A DNA stretch of 64,000 bases from Delftia tsuruhatensis (GCF_903815225.1 NZ_LR813084.1:4302001-4366000); one strand, 5' to 3'. Shown: positions 38,070-46,536, counted from the first letter of the stretch. Made by a program: numbers and translations. Notes: generated from the sequence alone by a model not told the origin.

Positions 38070-39158
38070 TCATTCCAGCGCGCGTATGAAATTGCGGCCG
38101 CGCGGCCCGCTGGCCGCCGCGTGCAGCAGTTGCTGCCACTCCTGCGGCGGCACACCGTAGTGCGCTGGATCGGTGACGACGCCCAGGCCTTCCAGGAAGG
38201 CACGCAACCGCCGCACGGCGGCTTCGCCGGTCGAGACGTCGAAGATGGACAGCAGGGCCGCATCCACCTGGGCATCGGCCCCCAGGGCCAGCGCCAGCAC
38301 CTGGGGAAGACTGAAGGAGCACGCGATGCCATGGGCCACGCCATGGCGCAGCGTGATGTCGTAGGACAGCGAATGCGCAAGCGCCGTACGGGTGTTGGAG
38401 AAAGCCAGGCCCGCCGTCAGGGCGGCTTCGGCCATGGCTGCGCGCAGCGCCAGGCTGTCCAGGTCCTGCATCAGCGCAGGCAGCGTGGCCAGTATCCGGC
38501 GCGCGGCCTGCACGGCCAGGGCCGTGGACACGGGATTGCGGTGCAGGTTCCACAGGGATTCCATCGCATGGGACAGCGCATCGAGCCCCGAGGCCAGCGT
38601 GGCCCCGGCCGGAAGGCTGCGCATGAGTTCGGCGTCGATGATCGCCGCCTCGGGCCAGGTCCAGCGCTGGTGCAGCGAATGCTTGCGCCCTCCGGCCTGG
38701 TCCCAGATCGTGGCCCAGGGCGTGACCTCGCTGCCCGTACCGGCCGTGGTGGGAACGGCGATCAAGGCCTTGTGGGGCCCGGCCGGCAGATCCAGCCCCA
38801 GCTGCAGCGCGCCCAGCAGCCCGGCAAAGGAGCGCGAGGGCGTCGCGCACATCAGGGCCTTGGCCGAATCGATGGCGCTGCCACCGCCCAGGGCAACGAT
38901 GCAGGGCACGTCGGCATGGTCGCGGTGCACCCGGTCATACAGCGGCGCGAGCCAGCGCACATCGGGATGGGGAGCAATGCCGTCGACCACGCCACGCAGC
39001 CGCCTGCCCAGCAGCGCACGCACACGGTCCACCAGCCCCAGGGGCCCGGCCTCGGGAAAGGTCACGAGCAGGCAGTCCCGTCCGGCCAGCAGGGCCGGCA
39101 GCCGCTCCAGGCTTGCCGGGCCGGCATGGATGGCGACGGGGTTGTGATAGGTCCACAC
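38070..39158 (-). CDS. Phosphonate-associated iron-containing alcohol dehydrogenase
   Basis: The 362-residue group III alcohol dehydrogenase has VALGGGSAIDSAKALM, VPTTAGTGSEVTPWATIWD and the metal-binding His residues in ASGLDALSHAMESLWN and LSYDITLRHGVAHGIACSFS in part. A known subfamily of such dehydrogenases clusters with phosphonatase genes. It could reduce the acetaldehyde released by PhnX to ethanol, or oxidise an alcohol-type phosphonate to phosphonoacetaldehyde. The GTG start at 39158 is preferred because AAGGA precedes it by seven bases. It lies 31 bases after phnE. Confidence 0.9.
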   Translation of the reverse strand: MWTYHNPVAIHAGPASLERLPALLAGRDCLLVTFPEAGPLGLVDRVRALLGRRLRGVVDGIAPHPDVRWLAPLYDRVHRDHADVPCIVALGGGSAIDSAKALMCATPSRSFAGLLGALQLGLDLPAGPHKALIAVPTTAGTGSEVTPWATIWDQAGGRKHSLHQRWTWPEAAIIDAELMRSLPAGATLASGLDALSHAMESLWNLHRNPVSTALAVQAARRILATLPALMQDLDSLALRAAMAEAALTAGLAFSNTRTALAHSLSYDITLRHGVAHGIACSFSLPQVLALALGADAQVDAALLSIFDVSTGEAAVRRLRAFLEGLGVVTDPAHYGVPPQEWQQLLHAAASGPRGRNFIRALE

Positions 39159-39189
39159 AAATTGATCCTTGGAATGAAACAGAGACAGT

Positions 39190-40032
39190 TCAGTGGCGGG
39201 CGCCCTGCTGTATGCGGCGGCGCAGCCCGTGCGAGACCAGATCGGCCGCGATCACCATCACGGTGATGACGATGATGCAGGTGGCCGTCTCCTGGTAGCG
39301 GAACAGCTTGAGGCTGCCGACCAGCTCGAACCCCAGGCCGCCCGCGCCCACCATGCCCAGCACCGTGGCCGAGCGCAGGTTGACCTCGAAGCGGTAGAGC
39401 ACGACCGCGATCCAGGCCGTGATGGCCTGCGGGATCACACCGAAGACGATGAGCTGGAGCTGGCTGGCGCCTGCGCTGCGCAGGGCCTGCAGCGGGCCGT
39501 CGTCGATCTCCTCGATGCTCTCGGCGAAGAACTTGCCCAGCATGCCCATGCCGTGCAGCGCCAGGGCCAGCACGCCGGGAAACGGCCCCAGGCCCACGGC
39601 CGAGACGAAGACCAGCGCCAGGATCAGTTCGTTGATGCTGCGCACCACGTTCAGGAACTGGCGCGTGGCGCGGCGCAACCAGTGCCAGCCATGCAGGTTG
39701 CCGGCCGCGATGAAGGACAGTGGCAGCGCCAGGACCACGGACAGCAGCGTGCCCCAGATGGCGATCTGCACGGTCTCCAGCGCCGGCGCCCACAGGCGCG
39801 GCAGGATGCTCCAGTCGGGCGGAAACGAACGTGCGGCGAAGTCCGCGATCTGCGGCATGCCTGCCGCCAGCTCCCCCCAGCTCATCTGCGCGCCGCCCGC
39901 GCTCCAGTGCAGCACCCAGGCGATGGCCAGGGCCGCGGCCACATGGCCCAGCCAGCCCATGGCGCCCGCGGGGCGCGGTGCCGTCCAGTGCCAGCCGTCG
40001 CGCACCGGGGCGTTGTCTTGCGCCATGGCCAT
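39190..40032 (-). CDS. phnE: Phosphonate ABC transporter permease
   Basis: The 280-residue inner-membrane protein has about six membrane helices and the binding-protein-dependent permease signature around ALRSAGASQLQLIVFGVIPQA (in part: RSAGASQLQLIVFGV), the loop that contacts the ATPase. It forms the channel of the phosphonate importer with PhnC and PhnD. The start is ATG 40032, overlapping the phnC stop; a GTG one codon upstream (40035) is equally possible. Coupling by overlap links it to phnC. Confidence 0.93.
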   Translation of the reverse strand: MAMAQDNAPVRDGWHWTAPRPAGAMGWLGHVAAALAIAWVLHWSAGGAQMSWGELAAGMPQIADFAARSFPPDWSILPRLWAPALETVQIAIWGTLLSVVLALPLSFIAAGNLHGWHWLRRATRQFLNVVRSINELILALVFVSAVGLGPFPGVLALALHGMGMLGKFFAESIEEIDDGPLQALRSAGASQLQLIVFGVIPQAITAWIAVVLYRFEVNLRSATVLGMVGAGGLGFELVGSLKLFRYQETATCIIVITVMVIAADLVSHGLRRRIQQGARH

Positions 40033-40859
40033 CACAGTCCCCCCGCCGGCGCGCCGGCCTGCATCCAGGAGGCGCGCGCCGGCGCCTGAATATCGAGCGG
40101 CCCGCAGCCTTCTGCCTGTGCAAGGGGTGCCGGGTGGTAGATGGCGCCCAGCGCGGCCTCGTCCAGGCCTTCGGGTACCCCGTCATAGACCATGCGCCCC
40201 TGGGCCAGGCCCAGCACGCGGTCGCCGAACTCCCTGGCGTAGTCGACCTGGTGCAGGTTGCAGACCACGGCGATGCCCAGCTCACGCGTGGCCTCGCGCA
40301 GGTACTGCAGCACGCTGCGCGCGGTCTTGGGGTCCAGGCTGGCCACGGGTTCGTCGGCCAGGATGACCTGGGGCTGCTGTGCCAGGGCACGGGCAATGCC
40401 CACGCGCTGCATCTGGCCGCCCGACAGCGCCTCGGTGCGCTCCAGCGCCTTGTGGGCCAGGCCCACGCGCTCCAGGCACTGGTCGGCCAGGCGGATATCG
40501 CTGTCGCGGAACAGTTGCAGCACCGAGGCCAGCGTGCCCGTCTGGCCCAGGCGCCCGGTCAGCACGTTCTTGCGCACCGACAGGCGCGGCACCAGGTGGT
40601 GGTGCTGGAAGACCATGGCCACGTGGCGGGCCAGTTCGCGGCGCCGGCCCGCACCGCCCGCCATCAGGTCCATGCCGCCGACCTGCAGCGTGCCGCTGTC
40701 GGCCCGCGCCAGCCCGTTGATGCAGCGCAGCAGCGTGGACTTGCCCGCACCCGACAACCCCAGCAGGGCCACGAATTCGCCGGGCCGCACATCGAGGTCG
40801 ATGCCGTGCAGCACCTGGTTGCTGCCATAGCGCTTGCGCAATTGGCGGATGTGGATCAT
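40032..40859 (-). CDS. phnC: Phosphonate ABC transporter ATP-binding protein
   Basis: The 275-residue ATPase powers phosphonate import. Walker A is GLSGAGKSTLL, the ABC signature is LSGGQMQRVGIARAL, Walker B is VILADEPVASLD, and the switch His lies in VVCNLHQVDYAREFGDR. Its length and MIHIRQLRKRYG start match PhnC. The ATG at 40859 overlaps the phnD stop (ATGA), and its stop overlaps phnE, so the three transporter genes are translationally coupled. Confidence 0.95.
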   Translation of the reverse strand: MIHIRQLRKRYGSNQVLHGIDLDVRPGEFVALLGLSGAGKSTLLRCINGLARADSGTLQVGGMDLMAGGAGRRRELARHVAMVFQHHHLVPRLSVRKNVLTGRLGQTGTLASVLQLFRDSDIRLADQCLERVGLAHKALERTEALSGGQMQRVGIARALAQQPQVILADEPVASLDPKTARSVLQYLREATRELGIAVVCNLHQVDYAREFGDRVLGLAQGRMVYDGVPEGLDEAALGAIYHPAPLAQAEGCGPLDIQAPARASWMQAGAPAGGL

Positions 40860-41725
40860 TTCATGCTTCCCAGGTCCAGCTTGAGCGCGCGGGCCGTCTC
40901 GCGCACCACGTCATAGGCCTTGTCGTCCGTGGGCGCGAAGCCGTCCAGCACGCCCTGGTCGCCCCAGGGCAGGCCCTTGATCTCGGCCAGGGCAGCGGCC
41001 ACCTTCTGCTTGGTGGCCGCGTCCAGGTTCCTGCGCCAGGTCATGGGTGATTCAGGGATGGGTTGCGAGCGCCAGACGATCTGGAAATCCTCGCGCCTGA
41101 CCAGGCCCTTGCCCACGGCGGAGTCCAGGATCCGGTCGGCCACGGCCGCCGCATCCACCTTGCCGTTGGCCACGGCCATGATGCTGGCGTCGTGGGAGCC
41201 CGAGAAGATCACGCGCGAGAACCCCTTGTCGGTATCGAAGCCCTCGGCCATCAGGCCGGCCTTGGGAAACAGATGGCCCGAAGCCGATGTCGGGTCCACG
41301 AAGGCAAAGCTGCGGCCCTGGAGATCGGCCACGCCGGCCGGCCCCTTGTCCTTGCGCGAGATGACCAGGCTGCGGTAGGCGCTGGTGCCGGTCTTTCGGG
41401 TCACGGCCACGGCAAAGGCCTCGGCGCCCGCCACCTGGCTGGCCAGCACATAGGAGAAGGGTCCCAGGAAGGCGATGTCGATCTTGTTCGAGCGCAGCGC
41501 CTCGATCACGCCGTTGTAGTCATTGGCCACGAAGGGCCGCACCTTCATGCCGGTCCTGGCGGCCAGCTGGTCCATGACCTGCTGGCTGGCACGGATCATG
41601 GCCTGCGCGTCCTCGGAAGGGATCAGGCCCACGCGCAGCTCGCCGCTCTGGGCAAAAGCCGGTGCCGTGGCGGCCAGGGCGAGGGCCGCGGCGCTGCGCA
41701 GCCAGGTCTTGCGGGTCATCTTCAT
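40856..41725 (-). CDS. phnD: Phosphonate ABC transporter substrate-binding protein
   Basis: The 289-residue periplasmic protein has a signal peptide ending near APAFAQSG. PhnD-type motifs include LRVGLIPSEDAQAMIRASQQ, FLGPFSYVLASQ and VDPTSASGHLFPKAGLM. The latter two line the phosphonate pocket in relatives. ATG 41725 follows AAAGGAA; an ATG six codons upstream is less likely. It is the first gene of the leftward phosphonate cluster and is divergent from a LysR regulator. Ligand is probably 2-aminoethylphosphonate or a similar C2 phosphonate. Confidence 0.94.
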   Translation of the reverse strand: MKMTRKTWLRSAAALALAATAPAFAQSGELRVGLIPSEDAQAMIRASQQVMDQLAARTGMKVRPFVANDYNGVIEALRSNKIDIAFLGPFSYVLASQVAGAEAFAVAVTRKTGTSAYRSLVISRKDKGPAGVADLQGRSFAFVDPTSASGHLFPKAGLMAEGFDTDKGFSRVIFSGSHDASIMAVANGKVDAAAVADRILDSAVGKGLVRREDFQIVWRSQPIPESPMTWRRNLDAATKQKVAAALAEIKGLPWGDQGVLDGFAPTDDKAYDVVRETARALKLDLGSMK

Positions 41726-41803
41726 GGAGTGGTTCCTTTGCATCCGAACAGGCGCACCAGCCCAATGCCGTGCGATGGGTGAATGCTAGGAACGACATAT
41801 TTC

Positions 41804-41834
41804 TGCCATGTGAAAGTTCCAGAATCAGATGGCA
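41804..41834. promoter_or_regulatory. Candidate LysR site between phnD and its regulator
   Basis: TGCCAT at 41804-41809 is repeated as ATGGCA at 41829-41834 with a 19-base spacer in the 146-base divergent gap. LysR sites are often interrupted dyads of this kind. The match is short and could be chance. Confidence 0.3.
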
Positions 41835-41871
41835 CAGCTTCCATAGATGAAACCTTGAGAAGAAACCTCCC

Positions 41872-42723
41872 GTGAGCAATGCCCGCTACCGCGCCTTCGC
41901 CGCCGTCGCCCACCATGGCAGTCTCAGCGCCGCCGCCCGCGCGCTGGGCGTGAGCCAGCCCACCATCTCCACCCAGATCGCCACGCTGGAACGGCAAAGC
42001 CGGGTCGAGCTGTTCCACCGCCGTGGCTACCGCATGACGCTGACGGGCGCGGGAACCAGGCTGCTGGCCATGGCGCAGAAGATCATGGCGCTGGAAGCCG
42101 AGGCCGAGTTCTTCCTGCGCGACTCGGGCCAGTTGCACCAGGGTGAGCTCAAGATCGGCGCCGTCGGGCCGTTCCATGTGATCGAGATGGTGGCCGCCTA
42201 CCGGAGCCGGCACCCGGGCATGCGGCTGTCGATTCGCATGGGCAATTCACAACAGGTGCTGTCCGACCTGGAGCGCTATGCCACCGACGTGGCCGTGCTG
42301 GCCGGCCTGCACGAGCGGCCCGAGCTGATGGCCCGGGAATACGCGCGCCACGCCATCATCCTGTTCGCCCATGTGGCCCATCCGTTCGCGCAGCGCAGCG
42401 AGATCGCCCTGGAGGAGCTGCGGGGCCAGCCCCTGCTGCTGCGGGAGCATGGCTCCACCACCCGCACCGCGCTGGAGGCCGTGCTGCAGGCCGCAAGCAT
42501 CCAGCCGCGCACCGACCTGGAGATCGGCAGCCGCGAAGCCATCCGCGAAGCCGTGGCGCGCGGCCTGGGCCTGGGTGCCGTGTCCGAGGCGGAATTCATT
42601 CCCGACCCGCGCTTTCGCCCGCTGCGCATCGCGGGCGACCCGGCCAGTACCACGACCTATGTCTACTGCATGCGCGAGCGCGGGGACAGCCTGCTGGTGA
42701 GATCCTTTCTGGAGGCCATCTAG
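41872..42723 (+). CDS. LysR-family regulator of the phosphonate cluster
   Basis: The 283-residue protein has the LysR winged helix (YRAFAAVAHHGSLSAAARAL, GVSQPTISTQIATLERQSRV, FHRRGYRMTLTGAG) and an effector domain (ELKIGAVGPFHVIEMVAAYR). Regulators of this type are commonly linked with 2-aminoethylphosphonate genes. No ATG is in frame before the helix-turn-helix, so GTG 41872 is taken as the start. It is divergent from phnD. The stop overlaps that of the convergent nucleotidyltransferase gene by four bases, so no terminator separates them. Confidence 0.92.
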   Translation: MSNARYRAFAAVAHHGSLSAAARALGVSQPTISTQIATLERQSRVELFHRRGYRMTLTGAGTRLLAMAQKIMALEAEAEFFLRDSGQLHQGELKIGAVGPFHVIEMVAAYRSRHPGMRLSIRMGNSQQVLSDLERYATDVAVLAGLHERPELMAREYARHAIILFAHVAHPFAQRSEIALEELRGQPLLLREHGSTTRTALEAVLQAASIQPRTDLEIGSREAIREAVARGLGLGAVSEAEFIPDPRFRPLRIAGDPASTTTYVYCMRERGDSLLVRSFLEAI

Positions 42724-43454
42724 CCGTTGTCGGCAACGATTGATCTGAAATGGGTCACGCGCCCCTGCGCCCAGGCCACGGTCTCGTGCAAACCGAGGCG
42801 GTATGGCGTGCGAATGCCCGTCCAGCGCGCATTGTCCGCAGCCACATGGCTCAAGGCCTGCAGCGCGCTGGCGATGCCATCGAGCCGGTCCCCCAGGACC
42901 AGGGCCATTTTTTCCAGATGGAGTTCCGCCTGGGGCAGGTGCAATTCGACCATGCGCCAGTCGAACAGATCACGCGCTGTGAGCGTGCCTCCACGGTAGA
43001 ACAGCTTTTTCGCCAGCACTTCCGCGACGGGCTCCAACGCGAAGCAGCTATCAGAGGAGTGCTCTTCGGGCAGACCCAACAGTGAAGTGCTGACGATGTA
43101 GTCGATCTCCCCTTGCGCCAGCTCCAGCTCCAGCTTCAGCGAAGAAGTGCCTTCGTGGTAGGCGGACACCAGATCCTCGATGGCATCGTTCAGCCTGGGC
43201 GTGAGATAGCCGAGCCATTGAGGATCATGGAAAAACAAGTCCACGTCATCGCTGATCCGGTGCTCCATGGCCAGCATGAGGCGCGTGCCCCCTCCAAGCG
43301 CGGGATGAAAAGCCGTGTTGGCCATCTTGGCGGCCCGTTCGTTGGCTAGGCGTGCCACACGCTCCAGTTCACGCCAGGAGCCGCTGTGCTTGTGCCGCAG
43401 GACGTCGGCGGCCGTGACCGGCTTCAATCCAGGGCCCCCACGGTCTGCTCCCAT
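42720..43454 (-). CDS. AbiEii/AbiGii-type nucleotidyltransferase (toxin-like)
   Basis: The 244-residue protein shows the AbiEii nucleotidyltransferase pattern: ALGGGTRLMLAMEHRISDDV then DLFF (GGGT at about 54-57, DxD at about 70-72), a third acidic site QGEIDYIVS (about 115-122), and VLAKKLFYRGGTLTARDLFD in the C-terminal half. Such proteins act as toxins that modify RNA or proteins, as in AbiE phage defence and MenT. The start may be ATG 43454 or GTG 43481; either overlaps the upstream 96-residue gene. A toxin-antitoxin role is inferred from family and gene overlap. The partner is not a recognisable AbiEi. Confidence 0.85.
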   Translation of the reverse strand: MGADRGGPGLKPVTAADVLRHKHSGSWRELERVARLANERAAKMANTAFHPALGGGTRLMLAMEHRISDDVDLFFHDPQWLGYLTPRLNDAIEDLVSAYHEGTSSLKLELELAQGEIDYIVSTSLLGLPEEHSSDSCFALEPVAEVLAKKLFYRGGTLTARDLFDWRMVELHLPQAELHLEKMALVLGDRLDGIASALQALSHVAADNARWTGIRTPYRLGLHETVAWAQGRVTHFRSIVADNG

Positions 43455-43714
43455 GCAGCAGACTTCATGCCCCCCAGGCACAAGGTTTCTTCATAGAGCC
43501 GGTTCACCGATGCCAAGGGGACATTTTCCTGCGCCGCGCATTGCAGGATCAGGCTGGGATCGACCTCGGTGAACAGCATCGCCAGGATGTCGTTCGCATC
43601 GCCGCAGGCGGCTGACAGATGGCCTTGCTGCAAAGAGACCACCACGTCCTGCGCACTCAGGACGCGCCCATAGGGCGCATTCATGTGGGTGGCAATGAGC
43701 GAGGCAGCGGACAT
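43424..43714 (-). CDS. Small protein upstream of the AbiEii-like gene, candidate antitoxin
   Basis: This 96-residue protein (starts MSAASLIATHMNAPYG, ends EQTVGALD) is not a family I recognise. It lacks the winged helix typical of AbiEi antitoxins. Predicted to be mainly helical, it contains ACGDANDILAMLFTEVDPSL and RLYEETLCLG. It overlaps the downstream nucleotidyltransferase by about 31 bases, so the two are expressed together. That position, first in the pair, is usual for antitoxins. An alternative is that it is merely a specificity or chaperone subunit. Confidence 0.65.
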   Translation of the reverse strand: MSAASLIATHMNAPYGRVLSAQDVVVSLQQGHLSAACGDANDILAMLFTEVDPSLILQCAAQENVPLASVNRLYEETLCLGGMKSAAWEQTVGALD

Positions 43715-43789
43715 GGTGGTCTTGCGTGATGGCGTGCCTCGATTTTAGGCACATGGCCGAGCTCCTGCCAGTGCGCTGGCGCAGCAGCC

Positions 43790-44572
43790 TCACGCGATCC
43801 GGAACACCTGCGAATCCCCGCCCCCCACCCGCTCGAACCGCTGGCACACCAGCGGATCGTGGCCGGGCACGATGCGGTCCGCGCCATCGGCCAGGCTTTC
43901 GATGAGCGCGTAGCCGCGCTCCATGTCGGGCCGGCTGTGCAGGGCGGGGAAGGGATTGCGCCGCCGCAGGTTCTCGTCGTAGTGCGCCGCGCCCGAGGCC
44001 AGCACGACCCAGCCCTTGCGCGTGTGCACGCGCACCACCTGCAGGCCGTCGGTATGGCCGCCGACGCGGTGCAGCTCGATGCCGGGCGCGATCTCGTGCC
44101 GGCCGTCGACCAGCAGCACCTGGCCGGCATGGATGCGCCGCAGCACCACGGCGATGTCGTCCACCTCGAAGAAGTGGCGGGCGCTGCGCTCGCACATGCA
44201 GCGGCCCGTGGCGTACTGCATTTCGCGCTCCTGCAGCCAGATGCGCGCCTGCGGGTACTGGTCGACACCGCCGGCGTGGTCGTAGTGCAGGTGGGTGATG
44301 GCCAGATCCGCGACCTGCCCCGGCTCCACGCCCAAAGTGCGCAGCGACTCGGCCACGGGGCGCAGGAAACCGCGGTCCCGCGCCAGCGCCGCCGCCGGGC
44401 TGAAGCCCGTGTCCACCAGCAGCAGCTGCGCATGGCCACGCACCAGCCAGACGAAGAAATCCAGCGCCATTGGCGCGTGCGGATCCCCCTCCACGGGGTC
44501 GATGAAGTTGCTTTGCCGCGCGCGCAGCACGCTGGCGTAGCGGATGGCAAAGACCTCGTATTCAGGTTCCAT
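43790..44572 (-). CDS. Metallo-beta-lactamase-fold hydrolase (N-acyl homoserine lactonase-like)
   Basis: The 260-residue protein has the metal-binding motif THLHYDHAGG (HxHxDH at about residues 94-99), a later His in GGHTDGLQVV, the Asp in LASGAAHYDE and the C-terminal VPGHDPLV. The sequence resembles quorum-quenching lactonases of the AiiA/AttM group, but many relatives cleave other esters or lactones. ATG 44572 (MEPEYEVFAIRYA) is chosen, although the frame is open upstream. It is the last gene of the leftward catabolic cluster, 17 bases after a truncated binding-protein gene. Confidence 0.85.
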   Translation of the reverse strand: MEPEYEVFAIRYASVLRARQSNFIDPVEGDPHAPMALDFFVWLVRGHAQLLLVDTGFSPAAALARDRGFLRPVAESLRTLGVEPGQVADLAITHLHYDHAGGVDQYPQARIWLQEREMQYATGRCMCERSARHFFEVDDIAVVLRRIHAGQVLLVDGRHEIAPGIELHRVGGHTDGLQVVRVHTRKGWVVLASGAAHYDENLRRRNPFPALHSRPDMERGYALIESLADGADRIVPGHDPLVCQRFERVGGGDSQVFRIA

Positions 44573-44589
44573 GGCCGCCCTGCCCCGCC

Positions 44590-45093
44590 CTACTTGCGCA
44601 CCAGCGAGCGTGTGCCCACCTTGGCCAGCGCATAGGTGTCGTAGACCCAGTGCAGATTGTTGGGCGAGCAGTCCTCGTTGCTGATGCGCTGCGCGCCCGC
44701 GCCCGTGACGATGGACATGCGGCCCTTTTCCTGGGCGATGCGCATGGCGGCCAGCGCCACCGCGCTGTTGCCCAGCTCGGTCACGGCATCGACCTTGTCG
44801 CGGTCGAACCATTCGCGCGTGCGGGTGGAGGCGATGTCGGCCTTGTTCTGGTGGTCGGCCGACACGATCTCGATGGGCATGCCCAGGACCTTGCCCCCGA
44901 ACTCCTCGACCGCCAGTTCCGTGGCCGTGATCGAGCCCTTGCCCACGTTGTCCATGACCGGGCCGTTGATGTCGGTGAGCACGCCGATGCGCACCACGCC
45001 GTCCGAGATCCGGGGTGCGCCAGATTGCGCGCAGACCGGCGCCTGCGCCCCTGCGAGGGCCAGGGCCATCGCTGCTGCATGCGTGAGTTTCAT
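44590..45093 (-). pseudogene. Truncated branched-chain-type ABC substrate-binding protein
   Basis: The frame encodes 167 residues: a signal peptide (cleavage near CAQSGAP), then the N-terminal lobe of a LivJ-type periplasmic binding protein (VRIGVLTDINGPVMDNVGKG, VTELGNSAVALAAMRIAQEK, VTGAGAQRISNEDCSPNNLH). Full-length members have about 380-400 residues. After VYDTYALA the text changes to KVGTRSLVRK and stops. The final LVRK resembles the usual C-terminus of this family, so an in-frame internal deletion of over 200 codons is likely. ATG 45093 has AAGGAG upstream. The product, if made, lacks half of the ligand site. Confidence 0.75.
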
Positions 45094-45126
45094 GTCCGTC
45101 TCCTTGTGCGAGGGATGGCGGCCGGT

Positions 45127-45453
45127 TCAGGCCATGATCCGGTCCAGGACCGGCAGCAGGTGGGCGATGAAGGCGTCCGGTGCCTCGCTCATGGGAAAGT
45201 GGCCCAGGCCCTTCATGAGGGTCAGTTCCGCCCCCGGTATGCGCTCGGCGAGCTGGCGCGAGTCCTCAGGCGTGCAGGAGTAGTCGAACTCGCCCGTGAG
45301 CAGGTGCAGCGGGCATTGGCGCGTATCGATGTCCTGCACCCGTTCGCGCAGGTCGCCCTCGGCCTTGTAGAAGTGCAGATCGCCCTGGAACACGCCCGGC
45401 CCTGCCTGCATGTAGTGCCACAGCGTCTCCCATCGGTCCTCATCGCGGGCCGT
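45127..45453 (-). pseudogene. C-terminal fragment of an alpha/beta hydrolase
   Basis: About 108 residues match the end of an alpha/beta hydrolase: WETLWHYMQAGPGVFQGDLH, then CPLHLLTGEFDYSCTPEDSR with the catalytic Asp, and LMKGLGHFPMSEAPDAFIAH with the catalytic His. The nucleophile-Ser half is missing. Upstream the frame continues only as an out-of-frame reading of the SCP2-like fragment. The two fragments meet at about 45440-45455, so a deletion of several hundred bases probably removed the start of this gene and the end of the next. Confidence 0.72.
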
Positions 45454-45652
45454 GGGCCTGCGCATCGGCCCTGAGCCGGAAGGTCCAGCGCGGCATGACG
45501 AAGGGGCCCCGGGCCAGGGCGTGGATGCGGCCATCGCGCAGCTCCACCAGCAGCTCGTCGTCCCCGCTTTGCAGCATGAAGACCCCATTCACATGGCGGC
45601 CCCGGTGCTGCAGCCAGGGGTCGATGCCGGGGATGGGGATGGGGGTGCTCAT
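45440..45652 (-). pseudogene. N-terminal fragment of an SCP2-like small protein
   Basis: The 70-codon frame begins MSTPIPIPGIDPWLQHRGRH and reads on through FMLQSGDDELLVELRDGRIH and PFVMPRWTFRLRADAQA, then ends soon after (HGPR, stop). It resembles small SCP2/sterol-carrier-like proteins of roughly 125 residues found with alpha/beta hydrolase genes; that resemblance is from memory. The start overlaps the stop of the dehydrogenase gene (ATGA at 45649-45652). The 3' half is missing at the junction with the hydrolase fragment. Confidence 0.65.
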
Positions 45653-46536
45653 GCGGTCTCCTGCCCCTGGCCCGCAATCACGCGGACCATGACGGGGTAG
45701 TAGCTGTGCGCGTAGCCGGCCTCCACGCAGCGCTGCAGCTGGGCGGCCGTCGATTGCGAGATCTCGTTGGGCAGCCCCACGGCATCGGACAGGGACAGGG
45801 CCAGCCCCATGTCCTTGAGCGCATAGGCGGCCGAGAACATCTTCTCGGGAAACACATCCCTGGCCAGGTGGTTGGCACCCGTGAGCCTGAGCGCGAACGA
45901 CGCGGCCGAGCCCAGCTCCAGCGCCTGCCCCAGCAGCGCGCGCGAGACGCCCGCGCGCTCGGCGATGGCAAAGGCCTGGGCCAGGGCATGCACGGTGTCG
46001 AGCAGCACCATGTTGTTCATGATCTTCACCACCTGGCCGCAGCCCACGGGGCCGCAGTGCAGCACATCGCTGCCCATGCAGGCCAGCCAGGGCTTCAAGG
46101 CCTCGAACTGCGCGGGCTCGGCGCCCACCGTGATCAGCAGCGTGCCGTGGGCCGCCGCCTCGCGGCTGCGCGCCACGGGTGCATCGACCAGGTCGATGCC
46201 GCGCTGTGCCAGTTGCCGCGCCAGCGCCCGCGTGCGCTCCACGTCGCTGGTACCCATGTCCACGATGGTCCGCAGCGCGCCCGCATGGGCCGCCAGCCCG
46301 TCCTCGCCCAGGCAGACGGACTCGACCTGGGCTATGGACGGCAGCGACAGGAACACGGTCTGCGCCTCGCGGGCGATCTGCGCGAGGCTGCTGGCCTGCA
46401 CGCCCTCGCCCGCCAGCGCGTGGATGCCGTCCATGCAGCGGTCGGCGGCCAGCACGCGGGCCCCTGATTTGCGTGCGAGATGGGCACACATGCCCGCGCC
46501 CATGACGCCCACGCCGATGAAACCCAGAACCGTCAT
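45649..46536 (-). CDS. NAD(P)-dependent beta-hydroxyacid dehydrogenase (HIBADH family)
   Basis: The 295-residue enzyme has the dinucleotide motif VLGFIGVGVMGAGMCAHLAR, the substrate loop DAPVARSREAAAHGTLLITV and the catalytic Lys in GCGQVVKIMNNMVLLD. The family includes 3-hydroxyisobutyrate dehydrogenase and tartronate semialdehyde reductase. ATG 46536 follows AAGGAGG and overlaps the aldehyde dehydrogenase stop. The second member of the same family lies at 48989-49879 in the same cluster, so two steps or two related hydroxy acids are probably handled. The substrate is unknown. Confidence 0.9.
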   Translation of the reverse strand: MTVLGFIGVGVMGAGMCAHLARKSGARVLAADRCMDGIHALAGEGVQASSLAQIAREAQTVFLSLPSIAQVESVCLGEDGLAAHAGALRTIVDMGTSDVERTRALARQLAQRGIDLVDAPVARSREAAAHGTLLITVGAEPAQFEALKPWLACMGSDVLHCGPVGCGQVVKIMNNMVLLDTVHALAQAFAIAERAGVSRALLGQALELGSAASFALRLTGANHLARDVFPEKMFSAAYALKDMGLALSLSDAVGLPNEISQSTAAQLQRCVEAGYAHSYYPVMVRVIAGQGQETA

